From NCBI RefSeq assembly GCF_000183745.1, contig NC_014761.1, positions 1,612,001 to 1,676,000 of the forward strand: DNA of 64,000 nt, written 5' to 3'. Numbering within the stretch: position 1 is the first letter of the stretch; every line of letters starts with the position of its first letter. The notes under the pieces are model-generated. The model was not told where the DNA came from. It worked only from the letters and a program-made list of their open reading frames with translations, and searched no databases. This document shows, in pieces, positions 37,218 through 45,304 of the stretch. Source of the stretch: Oceanithermus profundus DSM 14977 (GTDB lineage Bacteria > Deinococcota > Deinococci > Deinococcales > Marinithermaceae). A program made the position numbers and the translations under genes.

Positions 37218-37688
37218 CTACCACCGGTAGTGCGCGTAGGCGCGGTTGGCCTCGGCCATGCGCTCGACGTCTTCGCGCTTCTTGACGGCGCCGCCCTTGC
37301 CCTCGGCCGCGTCGAGCAGCTCACCGGCGATGCGCTCGACGGCGGTGCGCTCGGGGCGCTGGTTGGCGGCGTTCACGAGCCAGCGCAGCGCCAGCGACTG
37401 CTGACGGCGCGGCGAAACCTCGACGGGCACCTGGTAGTTGGCCCCGCCCACGCGGCGGCTGCGCACTTCCATGCGCGGCTTGACGTTGTCCACCGCCTGA
37501 CGGAAGACCTTGAGCGGCTCCTGCCCGGTTCGCTCCTGGATGAGCTTGCAGGCGTCGTAGAAGATGCGGGCGGCGAGGTTCTTCTTGCCGTCGCGCATGA
37601 TCTTGTTGATGAAGGCCGAGACGACGACGTCGCCGTAGACCAGGTCGGGGGCCAGCTTGCGGATTTCTGCTCTTCTTCTGCGTGCCAT
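37218..37688 (-). CDS. rpsG: 30S ribosomal protein S7
   Basis: 156 aa. [90 protein letters not shown] and [18 protein letters not shown], the full S7 pattern. It nucleates assembly of the 30S head; in Escherichia coli it represses the str operon. Confidence 0.97.
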   Translation of the reverse strand: MARRRRAEIRKLAPDLVYGDVVVSAFINKIMRDGKKNLAARIFYDACKLIQERTGQEPLKVFRQAVDNVKPRMEVRSRRVGGANYQVPVEVSPRRQQSLALRWLVNAANQRPERTAVERIAGELLDAAEGKGGAVKKREDVERMAEANRAYAHYRW

Positions 37689-37699
37689 ACCTTACCTCG

Positions 37700-38074
37700 T
37701 CAGCTCTTGGGCCGCTTGGTCCCGTACTTCGAGCGGCTCTTCTTGCGGTCCTGGACGCCCTGGGTGTCGTAGACGCCGCGAACGATGTGGTAGCGCACGC
37801 CCGGAAGGTCCTTCACGCGGCCGCCGCGGATGAGCACGACCGAGTGTTCCTGCAGGTTGTGGCCCTCGCCCGGAATGTACGCGGTCACTTCGTAACCGCT
37901 GGTGAGGCGCACCTTGGCCACCTTGCGCAGCGCCGAGTTCGGCTTCTTGGGGGTCACGGTGCGCACCACCGTGCAGACCCCGCGGCGGAAGGGGCTCCCC
38001 TTGAGCGCCGGGACCTTGGTCTTCTTCTTGACCGCCTTGCGGCCTTTGCGTAGCAGCTGGTTGATTGTCGGCAA
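37700..38074 (-). CDS. rpsL: 30S ribosomal protein S12
   Basis: 124 aa from a TTG start ([20 protein letters not shown]...), the only start that gives the usual N-terminus PTINQL; the in-frame region upstream shows no ATG close by, and GAGG lies a few bases before the TTG. The core [100 protein letters not shown] contains the PNSALRK and Lys residues involved in streptomycin action and decoding. Confidence 0.95.
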   Translation of the reverse strand: MPTINQLLRKGRKAVKKKTKVPALKGSPFRRGVCTVVRTVTPKKPNSALRKVAKVRLTSGYEVTAYIPGEGHNLQEHSVVLIRGGRVKDLPGVRYHIVRGVYDTQGVQDRKKSRSKYGTKRPKS

Positions 38075-38255
38075 GCCTACCTCACTCCCTTCACTTTCCG
38101 GGCGACACCGCCTGGGCGATCGCCCCCGTCTTGGCAAGAACCTCCCGGAGCCCACGCTGGGCTCCGATTGTAACCGCCTCCTTGGCCCTTCCCGATCGGA
38201 CCTTCAGGAGGCGGAAGGCTGCCCGGTGCCGGGGCCGACACCGGGGTCCCGCAAC
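38075..38255 (-). promoter_or_regulatory. Structured 5' leader of the str operon
   Basis: About 180 nt between the probable transcription start and rpsL. Three hairpins can form: CCCGGTG/CACCGGG at 38222-38245, an 8-bp perfect stem GGAGCCCA-CGC-TGGGCTCC at 38147-38165, and the 12-bp palindrome GGGCGATCGCCC at 38114-38125. TACAAT on the minus strand at 38167-38172 may be a second -10 box. No leader peptide was recognised. Confidence 0.45.
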
Positions 38256-38261
38256 TTTAGC

Positions 38262-38290
38262 AGTATACAAGCGTTCCGCGACCTGCGCAA
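38262..38290 (-). promoter_or_regulatory. Main promoter of the str/S10/spc/alpha super-operon
   Basis: On the minus strand: TTGCGC (38290-38285), 17-bp spacer, TATACT (38267-38262). It is the best promoter seen upstream of rpsL. Confidence 0.65.
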
Positions 38291-38362
38291 GGCGGCCCCC
38301 GGCCCGGGGCGGCAGGGTTTTCCCGCGCGGCCGGTGAAGGGGCCGGGAAGCGAAACGAGTTT

Positions 38363-38381
38363 GCGAACGGTTACCGTTTGC
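38363..38381. promoter_or_regulatory. Candidate operator upstream of the iron-type ABC operon
   Basis: Palindrome GCGAACGGT-T-ACCGTTTGC, 8 of 9 arm positions matched, located 28 bp upstream of the -35 box of the ABC operon. The rest of 38291-38362 holds nothing recognisable. Confidence 0.5.
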
Positions 38382-38408
38382 AATACTACAGTAATTTGGT
38401 CGGAATAC

Positions 38409-38437
38409 TTGATTATGGAGCCGGGGCCGCCTATACT
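38409..38437 (+). promoter_or_regulatory. Promoter of the iron-type ABC operon
   Basis: TTGATT (38409-38414), 17-bp spacer, TATACT (38432-38437); GGAGGT at 38445-38450 precedes the GTG start by 9 nt. Confidence 0.7.
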
Positions 38438-38459
38438 GCCCCTCGGAGGTGGCCCGGAA

Positions 38460-39452
38460 GTGAACCGAAAAATCCCCTTCCTGATGCTGCTCGTCGTCTC
38501 GTCCGCGCTGGCCTGGGCGGCCCAGCCGCTGGTCGTCTACTCCGGCCGTTCCAAGAGCCTGGTGGAACCGGCGATCGAACGCTTCCAGCAGGCCACCGGC
38601 CTGCGGGTTCGGGTGAAGTACGGCAAGACCGCGCCGCTCGCCCTGCTGCTGCTCGAGGAGGGGGACCGGAGCCCCGCCGACCTCTTCCTCGCGCAGGACG
38701 CCGGGGCGCTGAGCCTGCTCGCCGAAGCGGGGCGCTTCGCGCCCCTGCCCGAAGCGCTGCTCGAGCGGGTTCCCGCGCGCTTCCGGGATCCGGACGGCCG
38801 CTGGATCGGCGTCACCGGCCGGGCCCGCACCCTGGCCTACGCTCCGGAGCGCGCCGCGGCGGGGGAACTTCCGGGAAGCGTCTTCGACCTGACCGCGCCG
38901 CGCTTTCAGGGCCGCGTCGGCATCGCCCCCACCAACGCCTCGTTCCAGACCTTCGTCACCGCGATGCGCGCCGTTCACGGCGACGCGCGGACGCTGGCTT
39001 GGCTGCGCGACCTCAAAGCGAACGGCGCCCGCGCCTACGCGAAGAACACCGCCCTGCTCGAGGGCATTGCGGCCGGCGAGATCGACTTCGCCCTGCCGAA
39101 CCACTACTACCTGCTGCGCATCCGCGCGACCCGCCCCGAGTTTCCGGTGGCGCAGGCCTTCTTCGCCCCCGGCGACGTGGGCAACCTGGTCAACGTGAGC
39201 GGCGCGGCGGTGCTGGTCCATTCCCGGCGGAAGGCCGAGGCGCTGCGCTTCCTCGCCTTCCTGCTGGAAGAAGAGACCCAGCGCTACTTCGCCCGGGAAG
39301 TCTTCGAGTACCCCCTCGTCACCGGCGTGGCCCCGCCGGCGGGCCTCCCCTCGCTCGAGGAGCTGCTGCGGCTCGCCCCGAACGTCTCCCTGGGACAGCT
39401 TTCCGATCTGAAAGGAACGATCCGCCTGCTTCGCGAAGCCGGTTGGTTCTAA
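38460..39452 (+). CDS. Ferric-iron-type ABC transporter substrate-binding protein
   Basis: 330 aa with a signal peptide of about 20 residues (MNRKIPFLMLLVVSSALAWA). The mature part begins QPLVVYSGRSKSLVEPAIERFQQATGLRVRVKYGKTAPLALLLLEEG, the usual opening of FbpA/FutA (extracellular solute-binding family 1). NHYYLLR supplies the tandem tyrosines that bind Fe3+ in FbpA. Start GTG with GGAGGT upstream. It is the first gene of an operon with a double permease and an ATPase. It delivers iron to the importer from outside the cytoplasmic membrane; the metal is inferred from the motif, not proven. Confidence 0.88.
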   Translation: MNRKIPFLMLLVVSSALAWAAQPLVVYSGRSKSLVEPAIERFQQATGLRVRVKYGKTAPLALLLLEEGDRSPADLFLAQDAGALSLLAEAGRFAPLPEALLERVPARFRDPDGRWIGVTGRARTLAYAPERAAAGELPGSVFDLTAPRFQGRVGIAPTNASFQTFVTAMRAVHGDARTLAWLRDLKANGARAYAKNTALLEGIAAGEIDFALPNHYYLLRIRATRPEFPVAQAFFAPGDVGNLVNVSGAAVLVHSRRKAEALRFLAFLLEEETQRYFAREVFEYPLVTGVAPPAGLPSLEELLRLAPNVSLGQLSDLKGTIRLLREAGWF

Positions 39453-39455
39453 CGC

Positions 39456-40976
39456 ATGCGCCCTTCCCCCTGGTTGTGGCTGCCCGTGGTGCTGGCGGCG
39501 GGCGCCGTGCTCCTGCCGCTGCTGCACCTGCTCGTCCGCGCCGTGGAGGGCGGGGAAGCGTGGAGGACGCCCGGCTACCTCCCGCTGCTCGGGCGGACGC
39601 TGCTCCTCGCCGCGGCGGTGCTCGCCGCCGACGTGCTGCTGGCGCTGCCGCTGGCCTGGCTGGTGGTGCGCACCGCGCTACCGGGCCGCGGCTGGCTGGC
39701 GGTGCTGCTGGTGCTGCCCCTCGCCCTGCCGGGGTACGCGCTCGCCTACGGCCTGCTCGCCGCCACCGGGCCCGCGGGGGTGCTCGCCGAGGTCTTCGGC
39801 TGGGCCCCGCCGCGCCCTTCAGGCTTCGTGGGGGCCTGGATCGCGCTGGTGGCCTACACCTACCCCTACCTCTTCCTCAACCTCAAGGCGGCGCTCGGCG
39901 CGCTGGATCCGCGCCTGGAGGAAGCGGCGGGCAGCCTCGGCCACGGACCGGCCGCCCGTTTCTTTCGCGTCGTCCTGCCCGCGCTCAAGCCGGCCCTCTT
40001 CGGCGGCGGGGCGATCGTGCTGCTGCACGTGCTGGCGGACTTCGGCGTCGTCAGCCTGATGCGCTACGAAACCTTCTCCTACGCGATCTACCTGCAGTAC
40101 GCGGCGCTGTACGACCAGGAGCGCGCCGCGGCCCTGGCCCTTTGGCTGTTGGGTTTGGCGCTGCTGGTGCTGACGCTGGAGGGGCGCTGGCTGAACCCGA
40201 ACCGCCCCGGGCGCACGGGGCCGCCCGCCCCCTTGGCCCCGCTGGGCCGGCTCGGTCCGCCGGCTTTTCTGGCGGTCGCGGCGGTCCCGCTCTTCGCCCT
40301 GGCGCTGCCGTTGCTGCCCGCCGGCTACTGGGCGGCGAAGCTCGCGGCCAACTGGGTGGTCGCCGACCTGCCGCGGGCGCTTGGACAGTCGCTCTCGGTG
40401 GCCCTCCCCGCCGCGCTGCTGAGCGTGGCCGCCGCCACGCCCCTCGCGGTGCTCACCGCCCGCCACCCGGGCGCCCTCGCTCGCCTGGCCGCCCGGCTGG
40501 CCTACCTGGGGTACGCCAGCCCGCCGCTGGCCTTCGGACTGGGCTACGTCTACCTGAGCCTCAGCTACCTGCCGCAGCTCTACCAAACCCTGCCGCTCCT
40601 GATCCTCGTCTACGCGGTGCACTTTCTCGCCGAGGCGCTGGGGCCGCTGCGCGCCCGCATGCTCGCGCTGCCCCCGCGCCTGGAGGAGGCCGCCCGCGGG
40701 TTGGGGGCGGGGCGGCTCGAGGTGCTCCTGCGCATCCGCTGGCCGCTGATCCGCCCCGGCCTGCTGGCCGGGGGCCTGATCGTCTTCCTGGGGGCGATGA
40801 AGGAGCTGCCGCTCGCCTTCCTGCTGGCGCCGCTCGGCTTCGAAAGCCTGGCCCTGGCCGCCTTCGACTACACCGAGGAGGCGAACTACCCCTACGCCGC
40901 CCCCTTCGTGCTGCTGCTGGCCCTCGTGGGCCTGGGATCGGCCGCGCTGATCCCGCAACTGGAGAAGCAAAGATGA
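39456..40976 (+). CDS. Ferric-iron-type ABC transporter permease, two fused domains
   Basis: 506 aa with about twelve membrane helices in two homologous halves, the FbpB/FutB layout. Each half has an EAA-type loop: EEAAGSLGHGPAARFFRVVLPALKPALFGGGAIVLL in the first, EEAARGLGAGRLEVLLRIRWPLIRPGLLAGGLIVFLGAMKELPLAFLL in the second. Starts 3 nt after the binding-protein stop; its end overlaps the ATPase start by 4 nt (ATGA). Confidence 0.92.
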   Translation: MRPSPWLWLPVVLAAGAVLLPLLHLLVRAVEGGEAWRTPGYLPLLGRTLLLAAAVLAADVLLALPLAWLVVRTALPGRGWLAVLLVLPLALPGYALAYGLLAATGPAGVLAEVFGWAPPRPSGFVGAWIALVAYTYPYLFLNLKAALGALDPRLEEAAGSLGHGPAARFFRVVLPALKPALFGGGAIVLLHVLADFGVVSLMRYETFSYAIYLQYAALYDQERAAALALWLLGLALLVLTLEGRWLNPNRPGRTGPPAPLAPLGRLGPPAFLAVAAVPLFALALPLLPAGYWAAKLAANWVVADLPRALGQSLSVALPAALLSVAAATPLAVLTARHPGALARLAARLAYLGYASPPLAFGLGYVYLSLSYLPQLYQTLPLLILVYAVHFLAEALGPLRARMLALPPRLEEAARGLGAGRLEVLLRIRWPLIRPGLLAGGLIVFLGAMKELPLAFLLAPLGFESLALAAFDYTEEANYPYAAPFVLLLALVGLGSAALIPQLEKQR

Positions 40977-42004
40977 GCCTGCTCGAAGTCCGGGAACTGA
41001 CCAAGCGCTACGGCCGCCGCACCGCGGTGGAAGACCTCTCCTTCGCCCTCGACGCCGGAGAGATCCTGGCCCTGCTCGGCCCTTCGGGAAGCGGAAAGAC
41101 GACGACGCTGCGGCTGATCGCCGGTTTCGAGCGGCCCGACGGGGGGTGGCTGCGCCTGGACGGCCGGCTGCTCGGCACCCCCGGGCGCCAGCTGCCGCCG
41201 GAGCGCCGGGGCATCGGCTACGTCTTCCAGGAGTACGTGCTCTTTCCCCACCTCAACGTCTACGAGAACGTGGCCTTCGGCCTCCGCCGCATCCCCGCGC
41301 GCGAGCGGCGCGAACGAACCCAGCGGGTGCTCGAGCAGGTCGGTCTGACCGCCTTCGCCCGACGCTACCCCCACGAGCTCTCGGGCGGGCAGCAGCAGCG
41401 CGTCGCCCTCGCGCGGGCCCTCGCCCCCGAACCCCGACTCGTCCTCCTCGACGAACCCTTCTCCAGCCTGGACGCCGCGCTGCGCGAGGGCACGCGCAGC
41501 GAGGTGCTCGGCCTGCTCCGGCGTCGGGGCGTGGGAACGCTGCTCGTCACCCACGACCAGGAGGAGGCGCTCGCCGCGGCCGACCGGATCGCGGTGCTGC
41601 GGGAAGGCCGCATCGAACAGATCGGGACGCCGGAAGAGGTCTACCACCGCCCGCGGACGGCGTTCGTGGCCCATTTCCTGGGGAGCACGAACCTCCTCAG
41701 CGGGACCGCGCGCGGGCGGGTGGCCGACACGCCCTTGGGCCCGATCGAGCTCGACCGCGCCGCCGAGGGCCGGGTGCTGCTCTCGCTGCGCCCCGAACAC
41801 CTCGAACTCGGCGCGGAGGGCGCCCCGGTGGTGGTGGAGGCGCGCTACTTCAAAGGCCACGACGTGACCCTGCAGGTCCGGGGCCCCGCGGGAAGCTTCC
41901 GCGTGCAGGCGGACTACCGGCTCCCCTTCCGCCCCGGCGACGCGGCGCGGCTGCGGGCCCGCGAGCGGGCCGTCGTGCTGGCGTCGCCCGCGGAGCGACG
42001 CTGA
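40973..42004 (+). CDS. Ferric-iron-type ABC transporter ATPase
   Basis: 343 aa. Walker A GPSGSGKTT, Q-loop FQEYVLFPHLNVYENVAFGL, signature LSGGQQQRVALARAL, Walker B LVLLDEPFSSLDA, and switch His in VTHDQEEALAAADRIAVLREGRIEQIGTPEEVYHRP. The C-terminal TOBE-type domain (LSLRPEHLEL...) is present, as in FbpC. It powers the importer. The start ATG overlaps the permease stop. Confidence 0.95.
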   Translation: MSLLEVRELTKRYGRRTAVEDLSFALDAGEILALLGPSGSGKTTTLRLIAGFERPDGGWLRLDGRLLGTPGRQLPPERRGIGYVFQEYVLFPHLNVYENVAFGLRRIPARERRERTQRVLEQVGLTAFARRYPHELSGGQQQRVALARALAPEPRLVLLDEPFSSLDAALREGTRSEVLGLLRRRGVGTLLVTHDQEEALAAADRIAVLREGRIEQIGTPEEVYHRPRTAFVAHFLGSTNLLSGTARGRVADTPLGPIELDRAAEGRVLLSLRPEHLELGAEGAPVVVEARYFKGHDVTLQVRGPAGSFRVQADYRLPFRPGDAARLRARERAVVLASPAERR

Positions 42005-42024
42005 ACCGCGGCGGCGGGGCGGGT

Positions 42025-42030
42025 TAGGCT
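42025..42030 (+). promoter_or_regulatory. -10 box for truA (leaderless type)
   Basis: TAGGCT, 6 nt before GTG 42037. Confidence 0.55.
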
Positions 42031-42036
42031 GGGGTC

Positions 42037-42792
42037 GTGCGCAGGTTGAAGCTCGTTCTTGAATACGACGGCACCGACTTCGCCGGTTTCCAGTTGCAGG
42101 CCCGGGGCGAACGCACGGTGCAGGGGGTGCTGGAGGCGGCGCTGGCGCGGATCCCGGGGGCGCGCCCCAAGGTGACGGCCGCGGGCCGCACCGACAGCGG
42201 CGTGCACGCGCTGGCGATGCCGGTGCACTACGACACCGAGGACACCGTCCCGGTGGAGCGGGTGCCGCAGGCGCTGAACGCCCTGCTGCCGCCCGACGTG
42301 CGCGTGCTCGAGGCCGAGGAGGTGCCGCCCGACTGGCACGCCCGTTACTCGGCCCGCTGGCGCCGCTACCTCTACCGGGTGCTCAACCGCCGCCAGCCCA
42401 CCGCACTCGACCGCCACCGGGTCTGGTGGGTGCCCCAGCCCTTCGACTTCCCGGCGATCGCCGCGGCCGCGCGCACGCTGGTGGGCGAGCACGACTTCGG
42501 CGCCTTCGCCAACCGCGAGAAGCGGGCCACGGTGCGCCGCCTCTACCAGGCGCACGTGGAGGCGGTGGGGGGCGAACTGCACCTGCACTTCGTGGGCAGC
42601 GGCTTCGTCCGCGGTCAGGTGCGGGCGATGGTGGGCACCCTGGTCGAGGTGGGGCTGGGCCGCCGGCCGCCCGAAGACGTGGCCCGGCTGCTGGAAAACC
42701 CCGAACGCAGCGAGGGCGGCGCCACCGCGCCGCCCCAGGGGCTCTACTTCGTGGCCGCCGGCTACTCGCCCTGGGAGGCCGGGGCCGCGTAG
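42037..42792 (+). CDS. truA: tRNA pseudouridine(38-40) synthase
   Basis: 251 aa. Converts uridines 38-40 of the tRNA anticodon arm to pseudouridine. KLVLEYDGTDFAGFQLQARGERTVQGVLEAAL at the start, and the catalytic Asp53 in AAGRTDSGVHALAMPVHYDT, NALLPPDVRVL and FVRGQVRAMVGTLVEVGLGR follow. GTG start 6 nt after TAGGCT. The last 31 bp overlap the convergent barrel-like gene. Confidence 0.95.
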   Translation: MRRLKLVLEYDGTDFAGFQLQARGERTVQGVLEAALARIPGARPKVTAAGRTDSGVHALAMPVHYDTEDTVPVERVPQALNALLPPDVRVLEAEEVPPDWHARYSARWRRYLYRVLNRRQPTALDRHRVWWVPQPFDFPAIAAAARTLVGEHDFGAFANREKRATVRRLYQAHVEAVGGELHLHFVGSGFVRGQVRAMVGTLVEVGLGRRPPEDVARLLENPERSEGGATAPPQGLYFVAAGYSPWEAGAA

Positions 42793-43583
42793 GCGTCCAC
42801 CCGCAGCTCGAGCCCCAGCGACCCGGCGCGAAAGGGCCGGAAGGCGTAGTCGAAACGGCCGGCGAGGGTCAACCCCGGCGCCAGCGGGTATTCGGCGCGC
42901 ACCCCCGCCGCCGCGGCGCGGCCCGGGTTCCAGCGGCCTTCGAGGCCGAGCCGCAACGGGCCCTGCCAGGACCCCCCCAGAAAGACGCCGGCGTCGCTGC
43001 GCCAGCCGCCGAACCCGCTCCAGGGACCGGCCTGGGCCGCGAACCGCAGGCCGGCGCGAAGGGGCCGGAGCGAGGCGTAGCCGGCGCGGTACCATCCGTT
43101 TACGCTCCAGCCGCCGCGTCCGCCGTGTACGTAGAGCGCGGGCCCGTCGCTCCGCGCCCACAGCCAGGCCGACCACGGTCCGGTCTCGTAACCGACGCCC
43201 CCGCCGAACGCGGCGGGGGCCGCGGCTGCGGCCGCGAGCCGCCAGGGGCCCCCGAACGCCAGCTCGGCGCGCCCGCCCCATCCGCGCCCCTCGGCGGGCG
43301 GGGCGGCGAACCAGGGGGCGAAACCCGCCCGCAACCGCAACGGTCCCGCCGGGGCCAGCTCCAGCCAGGCGTCGCCCTCGCCCCGGGCCGGCGCCCCCAG
43401 GCGCAACCGCCCTTCCAGGTGCAGCCTCCAGGGGCCCGCTTCGCGTTCGTAGCGCCCCTGGATCCCGAAGTAGGCGGGGCCGGCCGCCGAGAGCTCAACC
43501 CCCCAGAAGGCCTGCATCGCGGCCTCCTGCGGCCAGGCCAGCGCCGTCGCGCCCAGGAACAGGAGGAGCGCGGCCCACCTCAT
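42762..43583 (-). CDS. Secreted, beta-rich (barrel-like) hypothetical protein
   Basis: 273 aa, not recognised. Signal peptide of about 17 residues (MRWAALLLFLGATALAWP), then a long run of alternating hydrophobic/polar strands rich in Gly, Trp, Tyr and Arg (WRLHLEGRLRLGAP, LRLRAGFAPWF, LTLAGRFDYAFRPFRAGSLGLELRVDAYA). The pattern suggests 10-14 strands of an outer-membrane barrel; the usual C-terminal aromatic residue is lacking. Start overlaps the 92-aa gene by 4 nt, so it is the last gene of the glycine cleavage operon. It overlaps truA by 31 bp tail to tail. Confidence 0.6.
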   Translation of the reverse strand: MRWAALLLFLGATALAWPQEAAMQAFWGVELSAAGPAYFGIQGRYEREAGPWRLHLEGRLRLGAPARGEGDAWLELAPAGPLRLRAGFAPWFAAPPAEGRGWGGRAELAFGGPWRLAAAAAAPAAFGGGVGYETGPWSAWLWARSDGPALYVHGGRGGWSVNGWYRAGYASLRPLRAGLRFAAQAGPWSGFGGWRSDAGVFLGGSWQGPLRLGLEGRWNPGRAAAAGVRAEYPLAPGLTLAGRFDYAFRPFRAGSLGLELRVDAYAAPASQGE

Positions 43584-43858
43584 GCCGGGGGCTCGTCCTC
43601 CAGGGCCGCACGCACCGCGCGGGCGTGCACGCCCAGGTCGAGGTCGCCCAGTGCGCCGCCGTCCTCGCGGTAGGCCCGCACCGCCGCCACCAGCTCGTTG
43701 AAGCGCTCGAGGCAGGGGTCGGGCGCGGGCCCCTCGTCCTCCATGCGCGCGACGTCCAGGTAGTAGTCAGGTCCGTAGGCCAGCTCCTCGCGCTCGATGC
43801 AGGCCTCGAGCTCGGCGCGCGCCCGGCGCACCGCGTCCGCGAGACGGGAACGCCCCAT
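43580..43858 (-). CDS. Hypothetical protein, 92 aa, after gcvPB
   Basis: Not recognised. Acidic, mainly helical by composition (LADAVRRARAELEACIEREE, YYLDVARMEDEGPAPDPCLERFNELVAAVRAYRED). The ATG follows the gcvPB stop without any gap (TAGATG), and the stop overlaps the barrel-like gene by 4 nt, so it is very likely translated by coupling. No signal peptide. Confidence 0.6.
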   Translation of the reverse strand: MGRSRLADAVRRARAELEACIEREELAYGPDYYLDVARMEDEGPAPDPCLERFNELVAAVRAYREDGGALGDLDLGVHARAVRAALEDEPPA

Positions 43859-45304
43859 CTACGCCTCCTCCGGCCTCCAGCGCAGCACCGGCTTGCGGTT
43901 CGCCGCCACCTCGTCGAGGCGGCGCACCGGGGTGCGGTAGGGCGTGTGGGCGATCCACTCGGGGTCTTCGAGCCCGCGCCGCGCGATCTCGGCCATCGCC
44001 TCTACGTACTCGTCCAGGGTCTCTTTGCTCTCTGTCTCGGTGGGCTCGATCATCATCGCCTCCTTGACGATGAGCGGGAAGTAGACCGTGGGCGGGTGGT
44101 AGCCGTAGTCGAGGAGCGCCTTGGCCACGTCGAGCGCCTTCAGCCCCTCGGGCGGCTGGGCGATGAACTCGTGCTTGCACAGCCGGTCGTAAGGGATCCT
44201 GTAGCCCGCCGCGGCGAGCTTCTTGCGCAGGTAGTTGGCGTTGAGCACCGCCATGGCCGAAGCCCGCTTGAGGCCCTCGGCCCCGAGCATGCGGATGTAG
44301 GCGTAGGCCCGCACCATCACCGCGAAGTTGCCGTAGAACGAGCGCATCCGCCCGATCGTCTGGGGCCGGTCGAAGTCCAGGACGTAACGCTCGCCCTCGC
44401 GCTTGACGGTGGGCACCGGCAGGAAGGGCGCCAGGTGGGCCTTGGCCCCCACCGGGCCCGAACCGGGCCCGCCGCCGCCGTGGGGCGTGGAGAAGGTCTT
44501 GTGCAGGTTGAGGTGGACGACATCGAAGCCCATGTCGCCGGGCCGGGCCCAGCCCATGATGGCGTTGAGGTTGGCGCCGTCGTAGTAGAGCTGCACGCCC
44601 TGGTCGTGGGCGGCGTCGATGAGCTCGAGGATCTTGCGCTCGAACAGCCCCAGGGTGTTGGGGTTGGTGAGCATGATCGCCGCCACCTCCGGCCCCAAAG
44701 CCGCGCGCAAGGCGTCCAGGTCCACCTCGCCGTCGGGCCCGCTGGGCACCTCCTTGACCTGGTAGCCGGCCATGCTGGCGGTCGCCGGGTTGGAACCGTG
44801 GGCGCTGTCGGGCACGAGCACCATCCGGCGCCGTTCGCCTTCGCCGCGCGACTCGTGGTAGGCGCGGATGAGCAGCATGCCGGTCAGCTCGCCGTGCGCC
44901 CCCGCCGCCGGCTGCAGGGTCACCGCGTCCATGCCGGTGATCTCGGCCAGGTACTCTTGCAGCTCGTAGACGATCTGGAGCGCGCCCTGGGCCGTCTCGG
45001 GGTCCTGGTAGGGGTGCAGCTCGGCGAAGAGGGCGGCGGCCGCCTCGTTCACGCGGGGGTTGTACTTCATCGTGCACGAGCCCAAGGGGTAGAAGTTGGT
45101 GTCCACCCCCACCTGACGGCGGCTGAGGTTGGTGTAGTGGCGCACCACCGTGAGCTCGTCCACCTCGGGCAGCCGCGGCGGGGCGGAGCGCAGGTTCTCG
45201 GCGCCGAGGAGGCCGGCCAGATCCACCTCGGGCGGGCGGGGCGGGCGGGTGCCGCGCCGCCCGGGGCGCGAGCGTTCGAAGAGGGTCGGGAAGTCGCGTT
45301 TCAC
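43859..45304 (-). CDS. gcvPB: Glycine dehydrogenase (P protein), subunit 2
   Basis: 481 aa. The PLP-binding half of the two-subunit P protein, which decarboxylates glycine and passes the aminomethyl group to the lipoyl of GcvH. The lysine motif is in [44 protein letters not shown] and [12 protein letters not shown] are further family motifs. The GTG start overlaps the gcvPA stop (GTGA); the longer open frame upstream overlaps gcvPA and is not used. Confidence 0.95.
   Translation of the reverse strand: MKRDFPTLFERSRPGRRGTRPPRPPEVDLAGLLGAENLRSAPPRLPEVDELTVVRHYTNLSRRQVGVDTNFYPLGSCTMKYNPRVNEAAAALFAELHPYQDPETAQGALQIVYELQEYLAEITGMDAVTLQPAAGAHGELTGMLLIRAYHESRGEGERRRMVLVPDSAHGSNPATASMAGYQVKEVPSGPDGEVDLDALRAALGPEVAAIMLTNPNTLGLFERKILELIDAAHDQGVQLYYDGANLNAIMGWARPGDMGFDVVHLNLHKTFSTPHGGGGPGSGPVGAKAHLAPFLPVPTVKREGERYVLDFDRPQTIGRMRSFYGNFAVMVRAYAYIRMLGAEGLKRASAMAVLNANYLRKKLAAAGYRIPYDRLCKHEFIAQPPEGLKALDVAKALLDYGYHPPTVYFPLIVKEAMMIEPTETESKETLDEYVEAMAEIARRGLEDPEWIAHTPYRTPVRRLDEVAANRKPVLRWRPEEA

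Noticed and set aside
38291-38460. Small RNA or tRNA gene in the largest intergenic region
   Set aside because: No cloverleaf or known ncRNA pattern was found; the region is explained by two divergent promoters, the rpsL leader and an operator candidate.
38378-42004. 1208-codon plus-strand open frame ending in the ABC ATPase
   Set aside because: Only the final 344 codons are the ATPase; the upstream part is out of frame with the binding protein and permease.
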